Assembly (NCBI GenBank): GCA_038534135.1
Contig: JBCAXJ010000017.1
Coordinates: 1-64,000, forward strand
Length of the DNA stretch: 64,000 bases
From: Thermohalobaculum sp038534135
GTDB taxonomy: Bacteria; Pseudomonadota; Alphaproteobacteria; Rhodobacterales; Rhodobacteraceae
Direction: 5' to 3'
Part shown: piece by piece, positions 27,519-35,262 of the stretch
How the letters are laid out: every line of letters starts with the position of its first letter
Numbering within the stretch: position 1 is the stretch's first letter
Made by a program: the position numbers and the translations under genes
Notes under the pieces: model-generated
Databases searched by the model: none
What the model saw: only the letters and a program-made list of their open reading frames with translations
What the model was told of the DNA's origin: nothing

Positions 27519-27827
27519 TCAACCAGCGGGCGCCGCCCAGCCTTCGTTTGCGATCAACGTCTTGATCCGATCAGCGTCGTATTCCGCTTCCAGCCGCGCT
27601 GCCGTCGCATTTGCGACCTCCTGCGCGTCGCCTTCGACCAGACCACCGTCGGCTTCACGCCACTCTGCTAGATAGGCATCGTCGTCCTTCGCACCAATCT
27701 TCATGGCGCAACGGTCTATTGCCTGTTCGAAACGTTCCGGCAAACCGGCCTTGATCGCACGACGCCCCTTGCCGATCTTCACCATCGACGGGATATCGCG
27801 CCAGAACACGATCGTCATGTTCGCCAT
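27519..27827 (-). CDS. 'Virulence factor' family small protein (PF13769-like)
   Basis: 102 aa from MANMTIVFWRDIPSM with AGAAGGG upstream. The opening TIVFWRDIPSMVKIGKGRRA and the Lys/Arg-rich helical body resemble a conserved family whose name is historical. It is the first gene of a three-gene unit with the MetF-like protein (12 bp downstream) and the methyl-THF methyltransferase. The function is unknown; its context suggests a role in C1 metabolism. Confidence 0.7.
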   Translation of the reverse strand: MANMTIVFWRDIPSMVKIGKGRRAIKAGLPERFEQAIDRCAMKIGAKDDDAYLAEWREADGGLVEGDAQEVANATAARLEAEYDADRIKTLIANEGWAAPAG

Positions 27828-27990
27828 TTTGGGGAACCCTTCTTCGCTCTCATCACTCACCGTAGGCACATCCAGTACGAATCATCGCGCGATTTCGACC
27901 CGCCGGATATTGCTTGCGACATATTGATAAGCATTTGACTTAAAACGCATACGGCTGTCCGCAAGTGGGACAGTTGCAAGGCTGTTTTGC

Positions 27991-28003
27991 GTTGCATTGC
28001 AAC
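27991..28003. promoter_or_regulatory. GTTGCATTGCAAC palindrome
   Basis: Perfect 6-bp arms GTTGCA / TGCAAC around a central T, with an additional direct GTTGCA half-site at 27973-27978. Lies 50 bp before the metF -35 box and could serve either divergent unit. Regulator not recognised. Confidence 0.45.
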
Positions 28004-28026
28004 AAAGATTGGATGCGACACAGTTA

Positions 28027-28069
28027 GTCGGAATCCGTCCTTGAGTTGTCGCATTCCGACTCATATAAT
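28027..28069 (+). promoter_or_regulatory. metF promoter with an inverted repeat across the -35 box
   Basis: TTGAGT (28041-28046), 17-bp spacer, TATAAT (28064-28069): close to the sigma-70 consensus, 73 bp before the metF ATG. GTCGGAAT (28027-28034) and ATTCCGAC (28053-28060) form a perfect 8-bp inverted repeat with 18-bp spacing that brackets the -35, as expected of a repressor operator. Confidence 0.7.
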
Positions 28070-28141
28070 GTCGCCGTCAGCAGCCACTGGTTGGGCATCG
28101 TATATGCCAGAGGCCGCACCTTCAGACCGGAGACATGTCGC

Positions 28142-29038
28142 ATGACACCTGTCATGAATGGTGCGGGATCAGAGCCCCGCATCAGTTTTGAATTCTTCCC
28201 GCCGAAATCGCCTGCGTCCAGCATGGCGTTGTGGCGGGCCGTCGAGCGCCTGGCACCACTGGGGCCGGATTTCGTCTCGGTCACTTATGGTGCGGGCGGG
28301 ACGACCCGGGACCGGACGCTCGCTGCAATTCTTGCAATCCGCGATCGCGCACGCCTCGATGTCGCTGGGCATCTGACATGCGTCGGCGCATCGCGCGAGG
28401 AAGTCCTGAAAGTTGCGCGGGCCTATGCCAAGCTGGGCTGCCGCCGGATTGTTGCGCTGCGTGGCGATGCACCGAAAGATACCGGCACCTGGGAAGCACA
28501 TCCGAACGGTTTCTCCGGCTCGGTCGAACTTATTGAAGCGTTGGCCGAGATGAACCGATTCCAGATCTGGGTCGCGGCCTATCCCGAAAAGCATCCCGAA
28601 GCCGCCGATATGGCAGCGGACATCGAGCATCTGAAGCGCAAGATCGATGCGGGCGCTGCCGGGGCGATCACGCAGTTCTTCTTTGAGAACGATGCATTCT
28701 ACAGGTTCCGCGATGCGGCGGCGGCGGCCGGTATCGATGCGCCGATCGTGCCAGGCATCCTGCCGGTCGAGAACTTCGACCGCATGACAGGATTTGCGGA
28801 ACGCTGCGGCACGCACATCCCGACATGGATGCACAAGGCCTTCGGGAACGCGGAAGATGAAGCAACGCATGATATGCTCTCGGTCGCGATTTGCGCGGAA
28901 CAGTGCGACGACCTGATCACCAATGGGGTGAAGCAGGTGCACCTTTACACGATGAACAAGCCCGATCTGCCCTACCAGGTCTGCTCGGCACTTGGTGTTC
29001 AGACCGTACCGATGCAAATCGCCGCGAGCTGCAGCTGA
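28142..29038 (+). CDS. metF: Methylenetetrahydrofolate reductase
   Basis: 298 aa from MTPVMNGAGSEPRISFEFFP, with CCGGAG upstream. Canonical MetF: SFEFFPPKSP (catalytic Glu), VSVTYGAGG, HLTCVGASREE, RIVALRGDAP, ITQFFFENDAFYRF and VPGILPV. FAD-dependent reduction of methylene-THF to 5-methyl-THF for methionine synthesis. Length matches E. coli MetF (296 aa). Driven by the promoter at 28041-28069. Confidence 0.95.
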   Translation: MTPVMNGAGSEPRISFEFFPPKSPASSMALWRAVERLAPLGPDFVSVTYGAGGTTRDRTLAAILAIRDRARLDVAGHLTCVGASREEVLKVARAYAKLGCRRIVALRGDAPKDTGTWEAHPNGFSGSVELIEALAEMNRFQIWVAAYPEKHPEAADMAADIEHLKRKIDAGAAGAITQFFFENDAFYRFRDAAAAAGIDAPIVPGILPVENFDRMTGFAERCGTHIPTWMHKAFGNAEDEATHDMLSVAICAEQCDDLITNGVKQVHLYTMNKPDLPYQVCSALGVQTVPMQIAASCS

Positions 29039-29195
29039 CACGCAGCAACAGACTTCGTCGAAGCTTTGGCGCAAATCCGACCCCGGTTTTGCGGCACAGC
29101 AACGTCCGAAGATGACGCTTTTGCGATTTCCGGCTCACATTTTGTGCAAAAGGCGATAGAGCTAGGGCTTCCCGAACGCCGGAAAGCCCCAGGAC

Positions 29196-30338
29196 GTGTC
29201 AGCAACGGAGCACAATCGCAGAAGATCGGATCAGCCGAGCGGTCGCGGACAGCGGTCGTCAGGGCGCGGAGGGCGTTCGCGCGGCGATGGTCCGATCGCG
29301 GCATTGGACCTTGGCACGAACAATTGTCGGCTGTTGGTCGCGCGTCCTGACGGGTCCGGCTTCGCGGTCATGGATGCGTTCTCGCGTGCGGTGCGGCTCG
29401 GCGAAGGGGTCGAGAGCTCGAACCTGTTGTCCGAAGAAGCGCAATCCCGGGCCCTCAAGGCTCTGCGCATCTGTGCCGGAAAGATCCGTCATCACAGGGT
29501 CAAGGATCACCGGATCGTTGCGACGGAGGCGTGCCGGCGCGCCGATAACGGCCGCGACTTCGTCCGCCGCGTGAACCGCGAGACCGGGCTGTCGATGGAC
29601 ATCATCACGCCCGAGGAAGAAGCGCGCCTGGCTGTCGCCGGGTGCGCGCCGCTGATCGACACGGAAGCGGAACAATTGTTGGTCTTCGACATAGGCGGCG
29701 GATCGACCGAGCTGATCTGGATCGACATGTCCGGCACCCCGTCATCCCGACGGGAGAACCTGGTGCGGGCACTCGCCCCCCTTGGCAAGGGACGGCGCGA
29801 AACCGACACGGCGCGGGCCGCCGCGGCGCACATCGCCGACTGGATCTCGATACCCATGGGCGTTTCGACCCTGCATGACCGGTTCGCGCATATCGGGGAC
29901 GATGCCCAGCGCTTCACCAGCATGTCCTGGCACTTCGAGGAACGGCTCGCGCCCTTCGGCCTCTACGACGCCTATGACAAGGCTGCGCTGACCGAGAAGA
30001 TGCAGATCATCGGTGTCTCGGGCACAGCGACGACCTTCGGGGCGTTGCATTTGGGGCTGAAGACCTATGACCGCTCGAAGGTCGATGGGCTCTGGCTTCC
30101 GGCGGACGGTGCGGCGGATATCGCGGACCGGCTGATCTCGATGGAGCAAGGCGACCGGGCAATCCACCCAGGCATCGGGCGTGGACGCTCGTCCCTGGTG
30201 ATCTCGGGCTCCGCGATCCTGATGACAATCCTGCGCCTCTGGCCGGTCGAGAGGATCCGCATCGCCGACCGGGGTCTGCGCGAAGGGATCCTGTACGGTC
30301 TTATCCAGGAACGGCGCGATCGGAAGGCCCAGACATGA
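29196..30338 (+). CDS. Ppx/GppA family phosphatase
   Basis: 380 aa from a GTG start. After an Arg/Gly/Ser-rich N-terminal tail of about 30 residues, the ASKHA fold begins with AALDLGTNNCRLLVA; DIGGGSTELIWID is the second phosphate-binding motif, and VATEACRRADNG is conserved. Hydrolyses polyphosphate or pppGpp; which one cannot be told. Its stop overlaps the rlmE start by 4 nt, a common pairing in alphaproteobacteria. Confidence 0.9.
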   Translation: MSATEHNRRRSDQPSGRGQRSSGRGGRSRGDGPIAALDLGTNNCRLLVARPDGSGFAVMDAFSRAVRLGEGVESSNLLSEEAQSRALKALRICAGKIRHHRVKDHRIVATEACRRADNGRDFVRRVNRETGLSMDIITPEEEARLAVAGCAPLIDTEAEQLLVFDIGGGSTELIWIDMSGTPSSRRENLVRALAPLGKGRRETDTARAAAAHIADWISIPMGVSTLHDRFAHIGDDAQRFTSMSWHFEERLAPFGLYDAYDKAALTEKMQIIGVSGTATTFGALHLGLKTYDRSKVDGLWLPADGAADIADRLISMEQGDRAIHPGIGRGRSSLVISGSAILMTILRLWPVERIRIADRGLREGILYGLIQERRDRKAQT

Positions 30339-31081
30339 AAAAGTCAGGCGGCTCGAAGGGCACCACGAAGAACCGGACCAAGAACACCTCGGGACGCGGA
30401 ACCCGCGAGTTGCGTACCCGGGTCAAGACCGCGAAGGGGCGGAAGATCTCATCGACACGCTGGCTGGATCGGCAATTGAATGACCCCTACGTCGTGGCGG
30501 CGAAGCGCGACGGCTATCGCAGCCGCGCGGCCTACAAGATTATCGAGCTTGACGACAAGCTTCGGTTTCTTGTGCCCGGCGCTCGCGTGGTCGATCTGGG
30601 CTGCGCGCCTGGTGGCTGGTGCCAGGTCGCCGTCAAACGGGTCAACGCGCGTGGCGAGAACCCAAAGAAAGCGCAGGGCACCGTTCTGGGCGTGGACATC
30701 CAACCGGTCGACGCGATCGCGGGGGCCGAACTGATGGAGCTCGACTTCCTCGAAGATGGCGCCGACGAGCAGGTCAAAGCCGCCCTCGGCGGTACGGCTG
30801 ACGTGGTCCTTTCGGATATGGCGGCCTTCGCCTCCGGACACCGGGCGACCGACCATTTGCGGATCATCGCGCTGGCCGAGACGGCGGCCTACTTCGCGTT
30901 CGACGTGCTGGAACCGGGCGGAGCGTTCGTCGCCAAGGTTCTGCACGGCGGCACAGAGGGCGAATTGCTGGCCCTGCTGAAGCAGCACTTCACCAAGGTC
31001 GTCCACATGAAACCGCCCGCATCGCGCAGTGACAGCGCCGAGATGTTCGTTGTCGCTACGGGATTTCGCGGCGCCCCTTAG
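30335..31081 (+). CDS. rlmE: 23S rRNA (uridine-2552 2'-O)-methyltransferase
   Basis: 248 aa. An N-terminal basic extension of about 40 residues precedes the family start RWLDRQLNDPYVVAAKRDGY-RSRAAYKI. SAM-binding motif VVDLGCAPGGWCQVA, catalytic Asp in DVVLSDMAAF, and Lys in GGAFVAKVLHGG. Methylates the A-loop of 23S rRNA late in 50S assembly. ATGA overlap with the upstream phosphatase gene. Confidence 0.93.
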   Translation: MKKSGGSKGTTKNRTKNTSGRGTRELRTRVKTAKGRKISSTRWLDRQLNDPYVVAAKRDGYRSRAAYKIIELDDKLRFLVPGARVVDLGCAPGGWCQVAVKRVNARGENPKKAQGTVLGVDIQPVDAIAGAELMELDFLEDGADEQVKAALGGTADVVLSDMAAFASGHRATDHLRIIALAETAAYFAFDVLEPGGAFVAKVLHGGTEGELLALLKQHFTKVVHMKPPASRSDSAEMFVVATGFRGAP

Positions 31082-31130
31082 GACTGGCGCACGGCGCGCG
31101 GCGATACACGACCCAAGCGGCCAACCAGGA

Positions 31131-31979
31131 TCAGCTTTCCACGAACGCCCGGATGACCTGCATCGCCCGGTCGTACTCGTCCCCGACAATCCCGTGCCCG
31201 CTCTCGGCAAATCGCTCGAAGACCGGCGTGCACCCGGTGAGGTAGGATGCGATCTCTTCACTGAAGGCAATCGGCGTGATCGGGTCGCGCGCTCCCCCCA
31301 TCACCAATGTCGGGCATGTCACTCGCGCCAGTTTTCTGCGAAAATCCATACGGCCTTGCTCGTTATGCGGGCCGTTGAAATGGATCGCGACATCGTCGCG
31401 CCGGATCGTGCGAGACAGCCAATTCGGATCCATCCCAGAGACGGTGTAAAACGGAAGACAGGTGTTCGCATAAGCTGTTCGGGTCTCTGTCGTCGGATTC
31501 AACCAATAGTTCTCGGCCGCTTGCCGGGCCTCCGGTCCACCGATCCGTTCGAACGCTTCGAACACAGTTTGAAACTCGAACTTCGCCGCTGAGCTGATCA
31601 GGATCAGTTTGCCCAAGGCTTGCGGATATCGGGTCGCAAAGGCTTGAGCAACGAACCCGCCGAACGATGTCCCCAGTACGATCGGTTTCTCGATGCCAAG
31701 CGCGGTACAAAACGCGTGGAGGTCATCGGCCCATTGCTTGAGGTTCCAGCTTTCCATCGGTCCGCTATCGCTGCGTCCGTTTGCCCGATGATCCAGGTAT
31801 ATGAGTTGCGCGATATCGGTAAGCTCAGAGTAACGCGGCTTGTACAGCGTGTGATCGGCGCCCGGTCCGCCATGCAGCAGGATCAGCGTAGGCCGTTCGC
31901 GCATCTGGTCGCCGTCCGGCACCAGCGACGCGCCTTCCACATCGAAGTAAAGTTTCACGCCGTTGACGCTGAGATGCAT
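31131..31979 (-). CDS. Alpha/beta hydrolase (proline iminopeptidase-like)
   Basis: 282 aa from MHLSVNGVKLYFDVEG. Oxyanion motif LLHGGPGADHTLY, nucleophile elbow GTSFGG, acid in GGARDPITP and His in ESGHGIVG. The HGGPG motif is characteristic of prolyl aminopeptidase-like hydrolases but is shared with lactonases and epoxide hydrolases. Cytoplasmic. 79 bp downstream of a PLD-family gene. Confidence 0.83.
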   Translation of the reverse strand: MHLSVNGVKLYFDVEGASLVPDGDQMRERPTLILLHGGPGADHTLYKPRYSELTDIAQLIYLDHRANGRSDSGPMESWNLKQWADDLHAFCTALGIEKPIVLGTSFGGFVAQAFATRYPQALGKLILISSAAKFEFQTVFEAFERIGGPEARQAAENYWLNPTTETRTAYANTCLPFYTVSGMDPNWLSRTIRRDDVAIHFNGPHNEQGRMDFRRKLARVTCPTLVMGGARDPITPIAFSEEIASYLTGCTPVFERFAESGHGIVGDEYDRAMQVIRAFVES

Positions 31980-32058
31980 TCCCAAATCCCTCCGAGTCTC
32001 GGGACGCAGTACCACACCGCACACGCAGCGCGGCACCTCAAACGCAGTGGGATCGGCT

Positions 32059-33147
32059 TCAATCGAAGAACGGCGTCCCGTGTACCTCGCGAATGCGGTC
32101 GATCTCCAGGCGCGCGGCCTTGACCATCGGCGCCGCTGCATTGCCAGATACTACCACGATGTTCTCGTCGTTCGTCAGGTTCGCCGGACCCGTGTAGTTG
32201 AACGAGCCGATCACCATCGCCTTGTCGTCCAGCGTCATCAGCTTGTGGTGCAGTTTGTTGATCACGCCATGCTTCTTGCGGACGCGAAGCAAGTCGATGT
32301 TCGCGTCCTGCAGCGTTTCTTTTGCCGACCAGCTCTGATTGCCCTGCATCGAGTCCATGGCGCCCCGTATCGGCAACCCGGCAAAGGCTGATTTCGCAAG
32401 TGAGTCGTCTATGCCAGAGGACTTCGAGAACGTGAAGATCGCAAAATCGATCCGCGCTCGCGCTTTGTCGATCTGCTTCATGATCTCCATCTCCGGATTG
32501 TGGTCCGGTGCGAAACAAGCCTTCAGATGGACGCCGCTAACGTCGAGCGTGTCGGGCTCTTCATTGCGCGACGCGACGTTCTTGCCGAAGTCACCGTTCG
32601 AGATTTCGCGGAACTCGCGTTCATAGACCTTGGCGAACTCCCGGTCTTCGACGATCAGGATATGGTTCAGGTTGCCGCCCTGCTTGGCCGTCCCGACACC
32701 CGTTGGCGTGAAATTGGTCGACCCGGTCAGCACCGCTTCACGGTCGCGCACCATGAATTTCTGGTGGAAGATCTTCGGATTGAAGTCCGACCGGACCCAG
32801 GCCGTCCCGCGCAGCAGGGCTGCCGCAAGCAGTCGGTTCACCTCGTGCGGACCCCTAGAGTCAAAAGCTTCCTCGACCGTCTTTGGGCGGGACTTCGAAG
32901 CCAGATAGTCAGCCTCGAGCACGATCTTGACCTGGACCTTGCGCTCGATCTCGGCCCGCAGGATCGCTTTGGCGATCGCCTCAGATTCCAACTCCTGCAC
33001 GGCAATGACGAGACGACTTTGTGCGGCGTCGATAAAGTCGACGATGACATCTTCCAGATTGTCCAGCCCCGGATGACCGGGGATCATCTCGGTGTCGTTT
33101 TTATGGGAGCCCAAGTAAAAAGCGACGTTCCCGACGCGGGTGACCAT
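32059..33147 (-). CDS. Phospholipase D-like (two HKD motifs) protein
   Basis: 362 aa from MVTRVGNVAFYLGSH, with AGAAGGA upstream. Two HxKx4D motifs: HQKFMVRD in the first half and HHKLMTLD in the second, each followed by the GST/GSFN motif (TGSTNFT, IGSFNYT). This gives one complete bilobal active site. No signal peptide, so it acts in the cytoplasm; PLD-family members there include nucleases and lipid synthases. No CRISPR or defence genes nearby. Substrate unknown. Confidence 0.82.
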   Translation of the reverse strand: MVTRVGNVAFYLGSHKNDTEMIPGHPGLDNLEDVIVDFIDAAQSRLVIAVQELESEAIAKAILRAEIERKVQVKIVLEADYLASKSRPKTVEEAFDSRGPHEVNRLLAAALLRGTAWVRSDFNPKIFHQKFMVRDREAVLTGSTNFTPTGVGTAKQGGNLNHILIVEDREFAKVYEREFREISNGDFGKNVASRNEEPDTLDVSGVHLKACFAPDHNPEMEIMKQIDKARARIDFAIFTFSKSSGIDDSLAKSAFAGLPIRGAMDSMQGNQSWSAKETLQDANIDLLRVRKKHGVINKLHHKLMTLDDKAMVIGSFNYTGPANLTNDENIVVVSGNAAAPMVKAARLEIDRIREVHGTPFFD

Positions 33148-33249
33148 TTGAAATTTCCTTCTCACAATCTTCTGGCGAGAATTGTGAGGGCGAATCAATC
33201 CACGGTCAACGAACGCTAGATCATGCGTTGGAGACGTTCCTTGTCCCCG

Positions 33250-34119
33250 TCAGGTTGCAATACGCCCGGCTTGCTGCTCGAAAAATGATGCTCCGGTCGG
33301 GATCTCGGGCATCTCAACATCGAACGCGATCGAACGAATGCGGCCGGGTTCGCGCCCGCGAACAATCCTGCCGCAATCGGGACTGGGGACCGCGACGGGG
33401 GAGAGACGCGCGGCATCTGCGGCAGCATACGTGACGATGTATAACGTTCGGGCGGCCTCGGACGTGTTCGCACTGGACGCATGCGCGACCCGAGAGTGCA
33501 TCAGGCAGACCGCACCCGCCGGACCCGTGCACGGGCGCGCAATCTGGGCGAACTGCTCGGCGACCGGTGCGGCGACGGCGCCGGTGAAGATCCCGCCCTG
33601 CCAAAGCGAATGCAGAGGACCCTGATGTGAACCGGGTGCAATCATCAGCGGCCCGTTCTCCATCGTGACGTCATCGAGAAACAGTAGGGCCGTGAGCGTG
33701 TCGTCGTTGCTGTGCGGATCGAACGGAAAGTCCTGATGCCACTTCACGACCGTCGTTGAATGCGGCAGTTTCGAGTTGACCTTGGCATGATGGAACCGGA
33801 CATCCGGGCCGATCAGATCCGCGGCCATGTCGGCGATGGCGCTGTCGAACGCGACCTGGGCATATTCCGGGCTGATGTCGTTTGGCGAGGCGACGCGTCT
33901 GAGCGCGGGCTTGTCGGGTGTGTGATCGCGTTCGAGGTCGAACCTCGGGCGACCGTCGCAAATCGTCCCGTAGGCAGTAACGTGCTGCCGAGAATCCTCG
34001 ACCCAACCGGCAAACACCGACCGCAGGGCCGCCAGCGCTTCCGGAGAAATCGCATTCTCGACAACAATCGCGCCGTCGCGGGAAAAAGTGTCGATCTGGG
34101 TCTGGGAGAGACGCGCCAT
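33250..34119 (-). CDS. Phytanoyl-CoA dioxygenase family Fe(II)/2-oxoglutarate enzyme
   Basis: 289 aa. Iron ligands are visible as WHQDFPFD (H-x-D) and a later His in HSRVAHASSANTS, with the 2-oxoglutarate-binding Arg in EAARTLYIVTYA. The family hydroxylates small molecules including amino acids, betaines such as ectoine, and acyl chains. It follows an agmatinase-family gene with a 2-bp gap, so the two probably act on related guanidino or amine substrates; this is inference. Confidence 0.83.
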   Translation of the reverse strand: MARLSQTQIDTFSRDGAIVVENAISPEALAALRSVFAGWVEDSRQHVTAYGTICDGRPRFDLERDHTPDKPALRRVASPNDISPEYAQVAFDSAIADMAADLIGPDVRFHHAKVNSKLPHSTTVVKWHQDFPFDPHSNDDTLTALLFLDDVTMENGPLMIAPGSHQGPLHSLWQGGIFTGAVAAPVAEQFAQIARPCTGPAGAVCLMHSRVAHASSANTSEAARTLYIVTYAAADAARLSPVAVPSPDCGRIVRGREPGRIRSIAFDVEMPEIPTGASFFEQQAGRIAT

Positions 34120-34121
34120 GT

Positions 34122-35105
34122 TCAGACTTTCGAGCGAGCGTGGAAGATGAATCCAAGGAAGTTCATCAGAAGCTGTGCCGCGAGGATCGAAGTCGAACCG
34201 GTCGGATCGTAATCCGGCGCGACCTCGACCAGGTCGATACCGACGATCTCGTGTCGCTTCGCGGCGCCCTGCAGTATCTCCAGAACCTCGTAGTACAGGA
34301 ACCCGCCATGGCTTGGCGTGCCGGTCCCCGGTGCGATCGACGGACAGAACGCATCGATGTCGATGGTGACGTAGACCTTCGCGCCTTCGGGGATCCTTGC
34401 AAGAACACCGTCTGCGCCGAGCGCTCGTGCCCGTCGGACCGAGAGTATCTCGGACCCCATGGCGCGCGCGGCCTCGTAACCCTCTTTCGCTGTCGACGAT
34501 ACGTTCCGGATGCCGACCTGTGTGAGCCCGGTCACATAGTCCTTCTCGGCTGCACGCCGCATGGGATTTCCGTGACCGTACCGCACGCCGTGGCGTTCAT
34601 CCACGAAGTCCAGATGTGCGTCGATCTGCAGGATGTGGATCGGGCCCTGCCCCTCGAAGGCATCAATGCAAGGAATGTTGATCGAGTGGTCCCCGCCAAT
34701 CACCACCGGCAGCGCCCCGGCACTCAAGATCTTGCCGACACCAAAGGCGATGTTGCGATGGGATGCGATCGTGTCCGTGTGCACGATATCGGCATCACCT
34801 AGGTCGACGATCCGAACGTCCGCGCCCAGGTAGGTCGCGTCGTCCTCGTGATCGTAGGCCCCGGCATGACCGAAGGAAAACAGCGTCGACGCCTCGCGCA
34901 CACCGCGTGGACCGAACCGCGCGCCCGACCGCCATTGCGTCCCAAAATCAAAGGGCGCGCCCAGGATGCAGGCATCGGCCTCGATCGCGTCCCAATCCTC
35001 GACATACGGCTTCTTCGCAAACGTAGAGATGCCGACAAATGGCAGATTTAAACGACCGCCCTCGTAACCGTGTGCCGCCATATCGATCGCCCCCGTTGCT
35101 GCCAT
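34122..35105 (-). CDS. speB: Agmatinase/ureohydrolase family protein
   Basis: 327 aa (an internal ATG at 35081, preceded by GGGGGCG, is an equally good start). The binuclear manganese site is complete: GGDHS, DAHLDF, and DIDAFCPSIAPGTGTP. The family splits guanidino compounds into an amine and urea. Agmatine is the textbook substrate, but guanidinobutyrate, guanidinopropionate and guanidine hydrolases look alike; the symbol is family-level only. It is 157 bp divergent from guaB. Confidence 0.85.
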   Translation of the reverse strand: MAATGAIDMAAHGYEGGRLNLPFVGISTFAKKPYVEDWDAIEADACILGAPFDFGTQWRSGARFGPRGVREASTLFSFGHAGAYDHEDDATYLGADVRIVDLGDADIVHTDTIASHRNIAFGVGKILSAGALPVVIGGDHSINIPCIDAFEGQGPIHILQIDAHLDFVDERHGVRYGHGNPMRRAAEKDYVTGLTQVGIRNVSSTAKEGYEAARAMGSEILSVRRARALGADGVLARIPEGAKVYVTIDIDAFCPSIAPGTGTPSHGGFLYYEVLEILQGAAKRHEIVGIDLVEVAPDYDPTGSTSILAAQLLMNFLGFIFHARSKV

Positions 35106-35262
35106 GCCGCAAGATGTTCCGGTCTATACGCGTCGCTCCACCGCATCATGTGGTGGTTGAGAAACGCGCATCCTGTCGCGGCACCTCTATCAGCCTTCCC
35201 TTTTCCACGCCATCGTGAGATAGGGACGTGCCAACACAGCAATCTCCCAGGGGTTTGAGAAC

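Larger units (their letters stand above)
27828..28141. other. Divergent control region between the two C1 units
   Basis: 314 bp without genes. It holds a good promoter for metF, an inverted repeat across its -35, and a GTTGCA-type palindrome (listed separately). AT content rises around 27900-28070. No SAM-II-like riboswitch core was seen. Confidence 0.6.

Noticed and set aside
27828..28141. Possible SAM-II riboswitch before metF
   Set aside because: Looked for the conserved pseudoknot core typical of alphaproteobacterial methionine genes and did not find it; a promoter with an inverted repeat explains the region better.
32059..33147. PLD-family protein as part of a defence island
   Set aside because: Neighbours are housekeeping or metabolic genes; no nuclease, helicase, methylase or toxin-antitoxin genes nearby.
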